Assembly (NCBI GenBank): GCA_024684375.1
Contig: JAIKWZ010000051.1
Location: 124,001 to 188,000 of the forward strand
Source: Clostridiales bacterium
Lineage (GTDB): Bacteria; Bacillota; Clostridia; Christensenellales; Aristaeellaceae
Reading direction: 5' to 3'
DNA: 64,000 nt
The notes beneath the pieces are model-generated. The model was not told the origin of the DNA and made no database searches. It saw nothing but the letters and a program-made list of their open reading frames with translations. This document shows positions 33,038 through 40,326 of the stretch, one piece after another. A program made the translations under genes and the position numbers. Within the stretch, counting starts at the first letter, position 1; each line of letters starts with the position of its first letter.

Positions 33038-33832
33038 ATGAGCTTTCCGATCGATCACGACCTTCACTGCCACACGCAGCTTTCCCTGTGCTCCAACGAC
33101 CCGGCGCAGACGCCGCAGAGCATACTCGCTTTCGCGAAGGCGCACGCCTACACCGTTCAGTGCATAACCGACCACCTGTGGGACAGCCTCGTTCCGGGCC
33201 CCAACGGCTTTTACAGTACCCAGAACATAGAACACGTGAACCGGAATCTGCCCCTGCCGAAAGACGAACAGGTCAGGATGGTGTTCGGATGCGAGACGGA
33301 GTACTGCGGAGGTGGAAAGCTGGGGCTTGACCCGAGCAATTACGGCGTGTTCGATTTTATAGTCATCCCGCCCAACCACTACCACATGAGCGGGCTGGTG
33401 CACTCGGAGGGTTACGACACAGAGGAAAAGCGGGCGGGCCTGCTGGTGGAAAGGCTGGAGGAGCTGACCCGCATGGAGCTGCCGTGGCACAAGGTGGGTA
33501 TCGCCCACATGACCTGCAGCCTGATTTTCACGCAAGGCGACCAGTATAAGGTGTACGAACTGGTCGACGAAGGGCGCTTCCGCGCTGTGATGCGTGCTTT
33601 CGCTCGTTTAGGGGCGGGGATCGAGCTAAATCTGTCCTCCTTTGCGCCCGCCTGGCATGAACATGAGGACGCCATGCTAAGGCTTTACCGGCTGGCAGGC
33701 GAGGAAGGCTGCAAATTCTACCTGGCAAGCGACGCGCACCATCCCGCCGAGCTGTCAGTGATACCCGAACGCGCGCCGGAGGTCATAGAAAAACTGGGAT
33801 TGACAAAGGAAGACCAGTTTATTCTTTCGTGA
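33038..33832 (+). CDS. PHP-domain phosphoesterase (histidinol-phosphatase-like)
   Basis: 264 aa. Metal motifs of the PHP fold: DLHCHTQLS (His10 and His12), CITDH near 50, GCETEY, then GIAHM and the late SDAHH. Members include HisK-type histidinol phosphatase and metal-dependent phosphoesterases of unknown substrate. There are no his genes nearby, so I do not call it HisJ. GAGGAGG precedes the ATG. It is monocistronic, between a good promoter and a strong terminator. Confidence 0.85.
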   Translation: MSFPIDHDLHCHTQLSLCSNDPAQTPQSILAFAKAHAYTVQCITDHLWDSLVPGPNGFYSTQNIEHVNRNLPLPKDEQVRMVFGCETEYCGGGKLGLDPSNYGVFDFIVIPPNHYHMSGLVHSEGYDTEEKRAGLLVERLEELTRMELPWHKVGIAHMTCSLIFTQGDQYKVYELVDEGRFRAVMRAFARLGAGIELNLSSFAPAWHEHEDAMLRLYRLAGEEGCKFYLASDAHHPAELSVIPERAPEVIEKLGLTKEDQFILS

Positions 33833-33837
33833 TAATA

Positions 33838-33872
33838 AATGGGAGCCGGTTTTATCCGGCTCCCATTGTTTT
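33838..33872. terminator. Bidirectional terminator between PHP and hsp20 genes
   Basis: 12-bp perfect stem AATGGGAGCCGG / CCGGCTCCCATT (33838-33849, 33856-33867) with a 6-nt loop, then GTTTT. It serves the plus-strand PHP gene and the convergent hsp20 gene. Confidence 0.88.
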
Positions 33873-33880
33873 AAGGGATA

Positions 33881-34327
33881 TTACCCTTCTATCATGATGG
33901 TCTGTTTTTCAGGCAGCTTTTTGGCTTCCTTCTTCGGAACGTTTATGCTGAGAACGCCATGTTCCAGCTTCGCGCTTATATCCGCCTGCGTAAGCTCTTC
34001 ACCCACCCAGAAGCTCCTCTGCAGCGCGCCCGCATAACGCTCCTGACGGACAAGGCGGCCCTTCTTGGTCTTTTCGTCCTTGTCAACGCCCTTGGAAGCG
34101 GTCACGGTCAGATATCCGTTTTCCAGCTCCAGTGTTACGTCCTCTTTTTTAAAGCCCGGCAGGTCGATATCCACTTCGTAGTGGTCTTCGTGTTCGCGTA
34201 CGTCGGTCTTCATCTCGCGCGCGGCGTTTTTGCCGTACAAACGGCGGTCCATGTTCCTGAACTCTCTGTCCAGGTCACCGAAAAACTCGTCAAACAGGTT
34301 TTCACCAAAGATACTCGGCATCAACAT
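33881..34327 (-). CDS. Small heat-shock protein Hsp20 (alpha-crystallin family)
   Basis: 148 aa. The alpha-crystallin domain covers about 40-140: MKTDVREHEDHYEVDIDLPGFKKEDV-like start (the family DLPG motif), then LTVTASK, and SFWVGEELTQADISAKLEHGVLSINVPK with the conserved L-x-GVL-type motif. The C-terminal I-x-I-like anchor is weak (QTIMIEG). It is a holdase that keeps unfolded proteins soluble. Its promoter overlaps a CIRCE element, so HrcA control is expected. A good ribosome site (GGAGGTAAGAG) lies upstream. Confidence 0.96.
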   Translation of the reverse strand: MLMPSIFGENLFDEFFGDLDREFRNMDRRLYGKNAAREMKTDVREHEDHYEVDIDLPGFKKEDVTLELENGYLTVTASKGVDKDEKTKKGRLVRQERYAGALQRSFWVGEELTQADISAKLEHGVLSINVPKKEAKKLPEKQTIMIEG

Positions 34328-34487
34328 AACTCTTACCTCCTTTGACTCCTGCGCGTACTGCGCGCCTGCTGTGAACGCATTGCGTGAGCGTTCTGAGCGG
34401 GGGTGTGTCGGCGTAGGTCACAGCATGTCGTTACCGTGAACTCCGGGATACTGTTCCGCTTTGGCTCTTTCCCTTCGTTCGCCATAT

Positions 34488-34515
34488 ATTATACTCTTTT
34501 TGGCAGCACTGTCAA
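34488..34515 (-). promoter_or_regulatory. Sigma-A promoter of hsp20
   Basis: Minus strand: perfect TTGACA (34515-34510), 16-bp spacer, perfect TATAAT (34493-34488). The -35 box lies inside the CIRCE-like repeat. The 341-bp gap 34328-34668 contains only this control region, a leader of about 150 bp and the terminator of the next gene. Confidence 0.85.
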
Positions 34516-34529
34516 TAGGTGAGTGCTAA
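34503..34529 (-). promoter_or_regulatory. CIRCE-like operator (HrcA site) for hsp20
   Basis: Minus strand: TTAGCACTC (perfect CIRCE left arm, 34529-34521), a 9-nt spacer, then CAGTGCTGC (34511-34503, six of nine consensus bases). Spacing is exactly that of CIRCE, and the element covers the -35 box, which fits repression by HrcA at normal temperature. hrcA itself is not in the window. Confidence 0.75.
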
Positions 34530-34602
34530 AAGGATGGTTAACAATATGATAATATTTTGAATCGGATGATGCAGAAAAAATGAATCGCCGATTCACAGTG
34601 CG

Positions 34603-34632
34603 GCGACAAAAAAGCCCCCGCCGAAGCGGGGG
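34603..34632 (-). terminator. Intrinsic terminator of the SIMPL/secreted-protein unit
   Basis: CCCCCGC / GCGGGGG stem with a CGAA loop (34615-34632), followed on the minus strand by CTTTTTTGTC. It lies 37 bp past the stop at 34669. Confidence 0.85.
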
Positions 34633-34668
34633 AGCGGAAACGGTTTTTAGTGAACCCGATTTGATGTA

Positions 34669-35682
34669 TCAGGTATCTCCCTGAACGGGAATGTATACCT
34701 GCTCCGCCACAGCGGTGAGATCCAGGCCGTCAAGGTCGTTGCTGTAAACGGAAAGGGAATACATTATCCCGGGCACTGCGTCGTACCAAAGACACAGCTC
34801 CACAAAGTCTTCGCTGCCGGTTTGGGATTGACCGATCGTGCCGTAGCAGCGCCCGACAGTGATCTCCTCCTCGTTTTCCATGGGAAGGAAGATGTCGGAG
34901 ATGTTCATGAGCTGGCCGTATTCCAGCGCCGCAGGCTGAATGCGCGCGCAGAACTCGTCTTCAAACAGGCTGAACTGCATCTCGGCCAGCTGTTCCGAGG
35001 GCAGATAGCGACAGGTCACGTCCTGAGCGCCTTGAGGTACGGCGAAGTGCAAGCCGGAAGCCTCACTGAGCTCATCGGCGCTCATTTCCAGCCAGGGGTC
35101 CTCCATGCCGGATCCGTAATCGAGCTTTTCTCCCACGAAGCCGGATTCGTTCTTTTCGCTGCACAGGAACCATGTGTCCAGTGCGTCTTTCACACCGTTC
35201 TCGGTGTATAAGTGGGCCCAGATGTACATGTCCTCGTTTAAAAAGCTTACCGGAGTCCCGAGGCGGTACAGGCGCATGGTGTCGCCATCGCTGATGCCGT
35301 AGGGCTCTGTGATGACGAAACGGAGGCTTTCGCTGACGCTTTGGGTCCCGATCTCCTCGTTTACGCTCAGGGAGTCGATCACGACGTTCCACGAATACTC
35401 GTCCACCCGGCCGCTGAAGCGCATGGTGCCGACAAAGGAGCAGCAGTATACGGTGCCGTAAGGGTAAGCATCGCCGGTCTCTCCCATTTCGCTGTCGTGG
35501 TATTCACCACGGAAGGAGCCGTCCTCAAGTATGCGCATGTCCGTGGACCAGCCGCCGGCGCCGCTTAAAAAGCTCCACTCCATGCCGGAAAACATTGCGA
35601 AATCGGGTTCGGTCTCCTCGGCGAAAGCGCATACTGAGATAAGAAGGGACAAGCTGACTATTATGGCGATGATCTTTTTCAT
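34669..35682 (-). CDS. Secreted protein of unknown function
   Basis: About 337 aa from the internal ATG at 35682 (MKKIIAIIVSLSLLISVCAFAEE, a clear signal peptide); the frame also allows a start at 35703. The mature part has an N-terminal region rich in beta-strands (MEWSFLSGAGGWSTDMRI, GSFRGEYHDSEMGE) and a C-terminal half with acidic turns. No catalytic motif is recognised. It follows the SIMPL gene by 38 bp on the same strand, so the two are probably co-expressed envelope proteins. Confidence 0.65.
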   Translation of the reverse strand: MKKIIAIIVSLSLLISVCAFAEETEPDFAMFSGMEWSFLSGAGGWSTDMRILEDGSFRGEYHDSEMGETGDAYPYGTVYCCSFVGTMRFSGRVDEYSWNVVIDSLSVNEEIGTQSVSESLRFVITEPYGISDGDTMRLYRLGTPVSFLNEDMYIWAHLYTENGVKDALDTWFLCSEKNESGFVGEKLDYGSGMEDPWLEMSADELSEASGLHFAVPQGAQDVTCRYLPSEQLAEMQFSLFEDEFCARIQPAALEYGQLMNISDIFLPMENEEEITVGRCYGTIGQSQTGSEDFVELCLWYDAVPGIMYSLSVYSNDLDGLDLTAVAEQVYIPVQGDT

Positions 35683-35720
35683 TACTATGGGGTTCCCTTT
35701 CATGCGTGTTGCCGGGTTTA

Positions 35721-36419
35721 TTATTCGGCGATAAACGTGATGTTCACGCTGGCGCTCACTATGAGCTTGGCCGCCTGCACTATCGTTTCTGCGCCTTCGT
35801 AGGCTGCCTCCATCTTCAAATCGCGGGCGTACACGTTGCCAACGGTGTTGGAGTAGCTGTACACGCCGCCTTCGGAAACGGTCTCGATGCCGCTGATTTT
35901 AAGTCCCGCTGCTTCTGCCAGGACCTCAGCCTTCTGCTTCGCGTCTTCCACTGCCATTTTGATGGCCTCGTTCTTGGCGTCGCGGGTGTCGGAAGCGGAG
36001 AAGGTGATGCCGTTTAAGTCATTGGCGCCCGCGGCGAAAGCGGCGTCTATCAGCGCGCCCACTTTTTCCGTGTCAGACACACGGATGGCGAGGGTGGTGT
36101 TGGCGCTGTAGGCGGTCAGCCGGGCCAGGTCGAAGGAGTAATCGTACACGGGACTGATGTTCATGTAGTCGGTAGTGATGTCCTCCTCGGGGACCCCCTG
36201 CTCAGTAAGAGCCTTGCGTATGGCGGCAATGGCCTCGTTGACCTTCTGCTGCGCTTTCAAAACGTTTTTGTCCCGGGCATTCACGCCCAGGGAGATAACG
36301 GCGGTATCGGCGCTGATGCGGGTCTCTCCGGTGCCGGATACGCTGATGCGGGTCTCCGCAAAGGCGTAACAGGCGAACAGCAGAACGAGGGAAAGAGTGA
36401 GGGCTAAAAGCTTTTTCAT
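35721..36419 (-). CDS. Secreted SIMPL-domain (DUF541) protein
   Basis: 232 aa from ATG 36419, where a signal peptide begins (MKKLLALTLSLVLLFACYAFAE); an extension to 36467 lacks one. The SIMPL domain reads ISVSGTGETRISADTAVISL, then a helix (AQQKVNEAIAAIRKALTEQG), EEDITTDYMNISPVYDYS, and a C-terminal AKLIVSASVNITFIAE. Members such as YggE lie outside the membrane and are linked to stress tolerance, without a known reaction. It is first of a two-gene unit. Confidence 0.88.
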   Translation of the reverse strand: MKKLLALTLSLVLLFACYAFAETRISVSGTGETRISADTAVISLGVNARDKNVLKAQQKVNEAIAAIRKALTEQGVPEEDITTDYMNISPVYDYSFDLARLTAYSANTTLAIRVSDTEKVGALIDAAFAAGANDLNGITFSASDTRDAKNEAIKMAVEDAKQKAEVLAEAAGLKISGIETVSEGGVYSYSNTVGNVYARDLKMEAAYEGAETIVQAAKLIVSASVNITFIAE

Positions 36420-36522
36420 AGTATTATCCGTCCTTTTCTTATAATGGCGTGCGTTTTTGCTTTGCACATGCTTTCTGACGCAGAGGAGAAAAAATAAGTT
36501 CCGGCAAAAAGGGCGGAAAATG

Positions 36523-36551
36523 GTGACAAACCGGATTTACAGTGTTATAAT
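36523..36551 (+). promoter_or_regulatory. Sigma-A promoter for the 1047-aa secreted protein
   Basis: GTGACA (36523-36528), 17-bp spacer, TATAAT (36546-36551), about 100 bp before the GTG start. The leader holds a GC-rich segment (GCCGCGCTCCCGGCGC) but no clear riboswitch. Confidence 0.75.
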
Positions 36552-36651
36552 ATTAAGCGGGAGTTAAGACGTGGCCGTACCGGGAACGCCGCCGAGCCGC
36601 GCTCCCGGCGCTTTTTCCGAACACGACCACTTGCGAAGGAGGGGATCATAA

Positions 36652-39600
36652 GTGAAGCTTAAAAGAACGTTGACCGCGCTTCTGGCAGTCCTGATGCTGC
36701 TGTGCAGCCTGCCTGCCTTGGCAGACAGCGTGGTCAGCCGTCCTGCGACGGACAGCTACTGTCCCAGTGAACGCAGCGGCAATCACACCCACAGCTGGGG
36801 CAACTGGGACGTCACCCGGGAAGCAACATGCAAACAGGCGGGCAGCCGCATTCGTTACTGCCGTTACTGCCAGTACAAACAGACCCGCTCCATAGATAAG
36901 CTTGCCCACAAGTACGGTGGCTGGACGGTGACCAAAAAGGCCACCTGCTCCGCTGCGGGCTTACGCCACCGCAAATGCACGGTCTGCGGTTCAAAGCAGA
37001 CCCAGACCATCAAAAAGCTGGAGCACAGCTGGAGCGAATGGACGATCATTACCCCCGCTACCGAGTTTTCCGCGGGCAGCCGCAGCCGCACATGCAGCCA
37101 ATGCGGCAAGACGGAGACTGAAGCCTTCGATCCTGAAGGCACCCTGCGCCGGGGCGACAAGGGGGACGCGGTCAAACAGCTTCAGGAGAATCTGAACGCG
37201 GCCGGCTACGACTGCGGCACTGCGGACGGCGCGTTTGGAAAGAAGACCGAAAGCGCGGTCAAAAAACTGGAGACCGCCCACTCCTTTGCCGCTGACGGCA
37301 TAGCCTGGCCCGGCGTGCAGAAGTGGCTCACCGGAGCGGACAGCGGATCCGAGGGAGAAAACGGAGGCGATGGCGGCGAAGGCGACGAGGGCGGCGGCAA
37401 ACCCAACATCAGCCTGCGCAACCTGACCCCGGGCATCGGAGACGGAGCTCCCGAAGCTGAACTGGTCATCGTGCCGGAACTGATCCCGCCGGGACCATAT
37501 AAGGAAGGAGACGCGGTCGCGGCGATCTGCACGCTTTACAACCTGAGCGGCCGGATACTCAAGCTTGACACCATGACCAGCGACAATCCCGGCTTCATGG
37601 TTTCTTCAGAGGCCTGGATGAGCGCGGATCACAGTGGCCTTGAACCCGATACTCCTTACCCCTTTATGGCGGTCTTCACGGTCGGAGCGGACGACGTGAC
37701 AGACGGCTTTGGACTGTATCACATTCAGGCGGAAGCGCATGACCCGGATTATCCGGACGGGACGCTCGAGGCCCATAGTGAAATAGCGTTCACGATACAG
37801 CAAGACAAGCCCTCGCTGTTCGTGATTTTCGACTGGACGTACGAGTACCGGGGCGATACAGGTGAGACGCTGAGCCTGCCGCTTGCCGTGTACAACAACG
37901 GCAACGCCGACCTTAAGCTAACGGGGTACTCCCTGATCAAAAACAATATCACGCCGGAAACCGAAGGCACCGATGAACTCACATACCCTGAAGAATATGA
38001 CACTCAGCTCTTTAAAGCGGGAGATTCATTCAAGGCCCAGCTCAGCGTGACACTCGACGAACAAGACGCGGACTACGCAGCACAGCCGGGAAACAATGAC
38101 AGTACAGCGCGCGGTGTGAGGATATTCGCCGAAACCGAAGACGGGGAAACGCTGGACGACTTGGATTATAACTTCATCCTCATGTACTATGACACGGAGT
38201 CCGTGCAGCCGGCGATCAGGCTTGAGGTCATACCCAAGACAGCGCAGACCGATTTTGCGGAAGGCGAAAAACAGGAATTCACCCTGTACCTGTTTAACGA
38301 AAGCGCCGAAGAGACGCTCTTGCTGCCGATGGTTGCCGCGGACGATCCCAAAGAGAGTTTAAGGGCCGTGTACGCGGAATCCGAGCTGCTTCCCGCTGAT
38401 GCGGTCAAAATGGAAGACTTCTACGTCTTCACCGCGGAGGATGCGGGCAAGCCTTCGGTGACGCTGTCCTGGACGGGTTCCGCCGTGGACGAGGGCGGCG
38501 AGGAATACAAGACCGAACCGGTGAAGCTTGAGTTCACGGTTTATAACAACGGATATGATTGGACACCGCCGGCTGAGGACCCGATAAGCGTTGTAAAGAG
38601 CACGACCGGGTCTTCAAAAGAGCCGCAGGGATATCAGGAGAATGAGGTCATCCATTACCTGATAACCGTGACCAACACCTCTGGCTATACGATCAACGAG
38701 ATCGAAGTGTACGATCCGCTCAAGGGCAGCAACGAGGACGCCATGGTTGACATGATCCTGACACTGCCGCCGTCGGGCTCATACACCGCTGCTTTCGATC
38801 ACACTGTGACGGCGGAGGACGTAGACAACAAGAAGGTGATAAACATCGCTACCGTAAGGTGGGCGGACCAGCGCGGCAATATATATGAAAAGGACAGCAA
38901 CAAGCTGGAAGTGCCCACTTACAAGCCTTCCGATTCCAGACAGCAGACGAAAGACGGCAGCTACTGCGTGCTGACGCTCACTGGCGTCGGAGACTGCGCG
39001 AGCGAATACCGCCTGGATTTCTGCACCGAGCATTCGTCTTTGGACAAAAAGGTCAGAAACCTTGTGAGCGGGGCAAAGACCAAGAAGACCCTGTCCCGCG
39101 CGTGGCAGAAGGCGGAGCAGCTTTGGACGGACGCGCTTAACAAGGAATACGACCGCCAGCTTTCCGGCGCGAGTGAGGATCTCAAGAAGCTCGTTACTGA
39201 GGAAAGAGAACTGTTCTTCGCCCAGCTGGCGCTCAAGAGAGAATACCTTGAGGCGGAGCATCCGGACAGACCTGAACTGATAAGCGAAGAGATCGTGCGC
39301 GAGCTTATGAGCAAGACGACGCAGATCTGCTACGAAAGGCACGCCGCGCCAAAACAGCGTCCGGACAGCCTGCTAAGCGACGGCATCGCGGCGCTTGACC
39401 CCGCGACCGCTCAGGCGGCCTGCGCAAGGACCGAAAAGCGGCTCAAGAACGCCCTTAAGTACTCGCTGACTTGCTGCGCCGAGCACGGCGCCGTAGACGC
39501 GGCTTTGAACGAAGCGCTGAAAGAAGGCGATGGGGAGAAGATGCTCCAGGCCTTTGAAACCGCAAGGCGCGCGTGGCTCACGTCGCTGGACACAGTGACC

Positions 39601-39795
39601 AACGCCCGCTATCTTGCCTCTGACGCTCAAACAAGGGACGTGATCGCTGCCTGGCGCACAGCCTACGGAAAATGGCTGGAAGCCAGAAGCAGCCTGCTCG
39701 AACAACTGTATCCGGAGCAGGAACTTACCGTGAAAGAAGTGATCACCCAGACCATCCGCACGGAAGTGATCGAGACTTGCATAAACGGTAAATAA
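36652..39795 (+). CDS. Large secreted wall-associated protein: CxxC repeats, PG-binding, Ig-like and LprI-like parts
   Basis: 1047 aa, GTG start with AAGGAGGGG upstream. Signal peptide 1-24. Residues 45-160 hold three repeats of about 38 residues with the pattern HxWxxW...ATC..G...R.C..C...T..I, each with an ATC-type Cys (the third has lost it) and a CxxC pair. A PG_binding_1 domain follows (165-228, LRRGDKGDAVKQLQENLNAAGY), then an acidic Gly-rich linker (229-250). The middle (about 260-740) is made of Ig-like or CARDB/DUF11-like beta modules (VYNNGNADLKLTGYSL, TNTSGYTINEIEVYDP). The last 240 residues are helical with spaced Cys, resembling LprI/DUF1311. It probably sits on the cell wall. 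A terminator follows, then the BlaI/BlaR-type genes. Confidence 0.8.
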   Translation: MKLKRTLTALLAVLMLLCSLPALADSVVSRPATDSYCPSERSGNHTHSWGNWDVTREATCKQAGSRIRYCRYCQYKQTRSIDKLAHKYGGWTVTKKATCSAAGLRHRKCTVCGSKQTQTIKKLEHSWSEWTIITPATEFSAGSRSRTCSQCGKTETEAFDPEGTLRRGDKGDAVKQLQENLNAAGYDCGTADGAFGKKTESAVKKLETAHSFAADGIAWPGVQKWLTGADSGSEGENGGDGGEGDEGGGKPNISLRNLTPGIGDGAPEAELVIVPELIPPGPYKEGDAVAAICTLYNLSGRILKLDTMTSDNPGFMVSSEAWMSADHSGLEPDTPYPFMAVFTVGADDVTDGFGLYHIQAEAHDPDYPDGTLEAHSEIAFTIQQDKPSLFVIFDWTYEYRGDTGETLSLPLAVYNNGNADLKLTGYSLIKNNITPETEGTDELTYPEEYDTQLFKAGDSFKAQLSVTLDEQDADYAAQPGNNDSTARGVRIFAETEDGETLDDLDYNFILMYYDTESVQPAIRLEVIPKTAQTDFAEGEKQEFTLYLFNESAEETLLLPMVAADDPKESLRAVYAESELLPADAVKMEDFYVFTAEDAGKPSVTLSWTGSAVDEGGEEYKTEPVKLEFTVYNNGYDWTPPAEDPISVVKSTTGSSKEPQGYQENEVIHYLITVTNTSGYTINEIEVYDPLKGSNEDAMVDMILTLPPSGSYTAAFDHTVTAEDVDNKKVINIATVRWADQRGNIYEKDSNKLEVPTYKPSDSRQQTKDGSYCVLTLTGVGDCASEYRLDFCTEHSSLDKKVRNLVSGAKTKKTLSRAWQKAEQLWTDALNKEYDRQLSGASEDLKKLVTEERELFFAQLALKREYLEAEHPDRPELISEEIVRELMSKTTQICYERHAAPKQRPDSLLSDGIAALDPATAQAACARTEKRLKNALKYSLTCCAEHGAVDAALNEALKEGDGEKMLQAFETARRAWLTSLDTVTNARYLASDAQTRDVIAAWRTAYGKWLEARSSLLEQLYPEQELTVKEVITQTIRTEVIETCINGK

Positions 39796-39817
39796 GAGAT
39801 CTCCTGTTCTGCGCATG

Positions 39818-39852
39818 GGCCGCCGCGAATTATCGCGGCGGCCTTTTGTTAT
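39818..39852 (+). terminator. Intrinsic terminator after the 1047-aa protein gene
   Basis: 11-bp perfect stem GGCCGCCGCGA / TCGCGGCGGCC with an ATTA loop, followed by TTTTGTTAT. Confidence 0.9.
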
Positions 39853-39878
39853 ATCTGTGTTATTCCTTGCAAGAGCAG

Positions 39879-39907
39879 TTGACAACTGTCACCTGTGATG
39901 TTATAGT
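39879..39907 (+). promoter_or_regulatory. Sigma-A promoter of the BlaI/M56 operon
   Basis: TTGACA (39879-39884), 17-bp spacer, TATAGT (39902-39907), 41 bp before the repressor start. The -35 box is part of a small dyad TGACA-AC-TGTCA. Confidence 0.85.
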
Positions 39908-39913
39908 GTAAAC

Positions 39914-39931
39914 AGATGACGCGCGTCATCT
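39914..39931. promoter_or_regulatory. Perfect 18-bp palindrome, candidate BlaI-type operator
   Basis: AGATGACGCGCGTCATCT lies at about +1 to +18 of the predicted transcript, between the -10 box and the ribosome site. The TGAC...GTCA half-sites recur in the dyad over the -35 box (39880-39891). Two sites bracketing the promoter fit autorepression by the dimeric BlaI-family product. The sequence differs from the TACAnnTGTA of bla/mec operators. Confidence 0.65.
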
Positions 39932-39947
39932 ATACAGGAGGTACAGA

Positions 39948-40325
39948 ATGAACGATCTTGCCGGAAAGATCTCGGCTTCCGAACTGGAAGTCATGCAGGT
40001 CCTTTGGGAGGCGGGGGACGCCCTGCCGCTTGCGGACATACGCAAAACACTGCAGTCCCGGCTGGACTGGAGCGACCCGACCGTAAAGACGCTGGTAAGG
40101 CGGTTGTGCGAAAAGGGCGCCGTGAAACAGCAGACACGTGAAGTGTATTATTACCTGCCCTGCCTGAGCCGGGATGAATATAACGCCTGGGCGGCGGGCG
40201 ACATGGTCAACCGCCTGTTCAAGGGCAGCGCGCAGGAGCTTGTGGCTGCGCTGGTAAAAAACAATGGCCTGAGCAGCGCGGACATTGACGAGCTCAGGGC
40301 GATGTTCAAGGTGGAGGGAGACTGA
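39948..40325 (+). CDS. BlaI/MecI/CopY-family transcriptional repressor
   Basis: 125 aa. The winged-helix domain (1-80) shows the family pattern ISASELEVMQVLWEAGDALP, then TVKTLVRRLCEKGAVKQQ and a wing YYYLPCLSRDEY. The C-terminal helices (ELVAALVKNNGLSSADIDELRAM) form the dimer part and hold the region cleaved in BlaI when BlaR1 is triggered. It should repress its own operon, via the palindrome at 39914-39931. AGGAGG precedes the ATG. The membrane peptidase starts 1 bp after the stop. Confidence 0.93.
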   Translation: MNDLAGKISASELEVMQVLWEAGDALPLADIRKTLQSRLDWSDPTVKTLVRRLCEKGAVKQQTREVYYYLPCLSRDEYNAWAAGDMVNRLFKGSAQELVAALVKNNGLSSADIDELRAMFKVEGD

Positions 40326-40326
40326 T

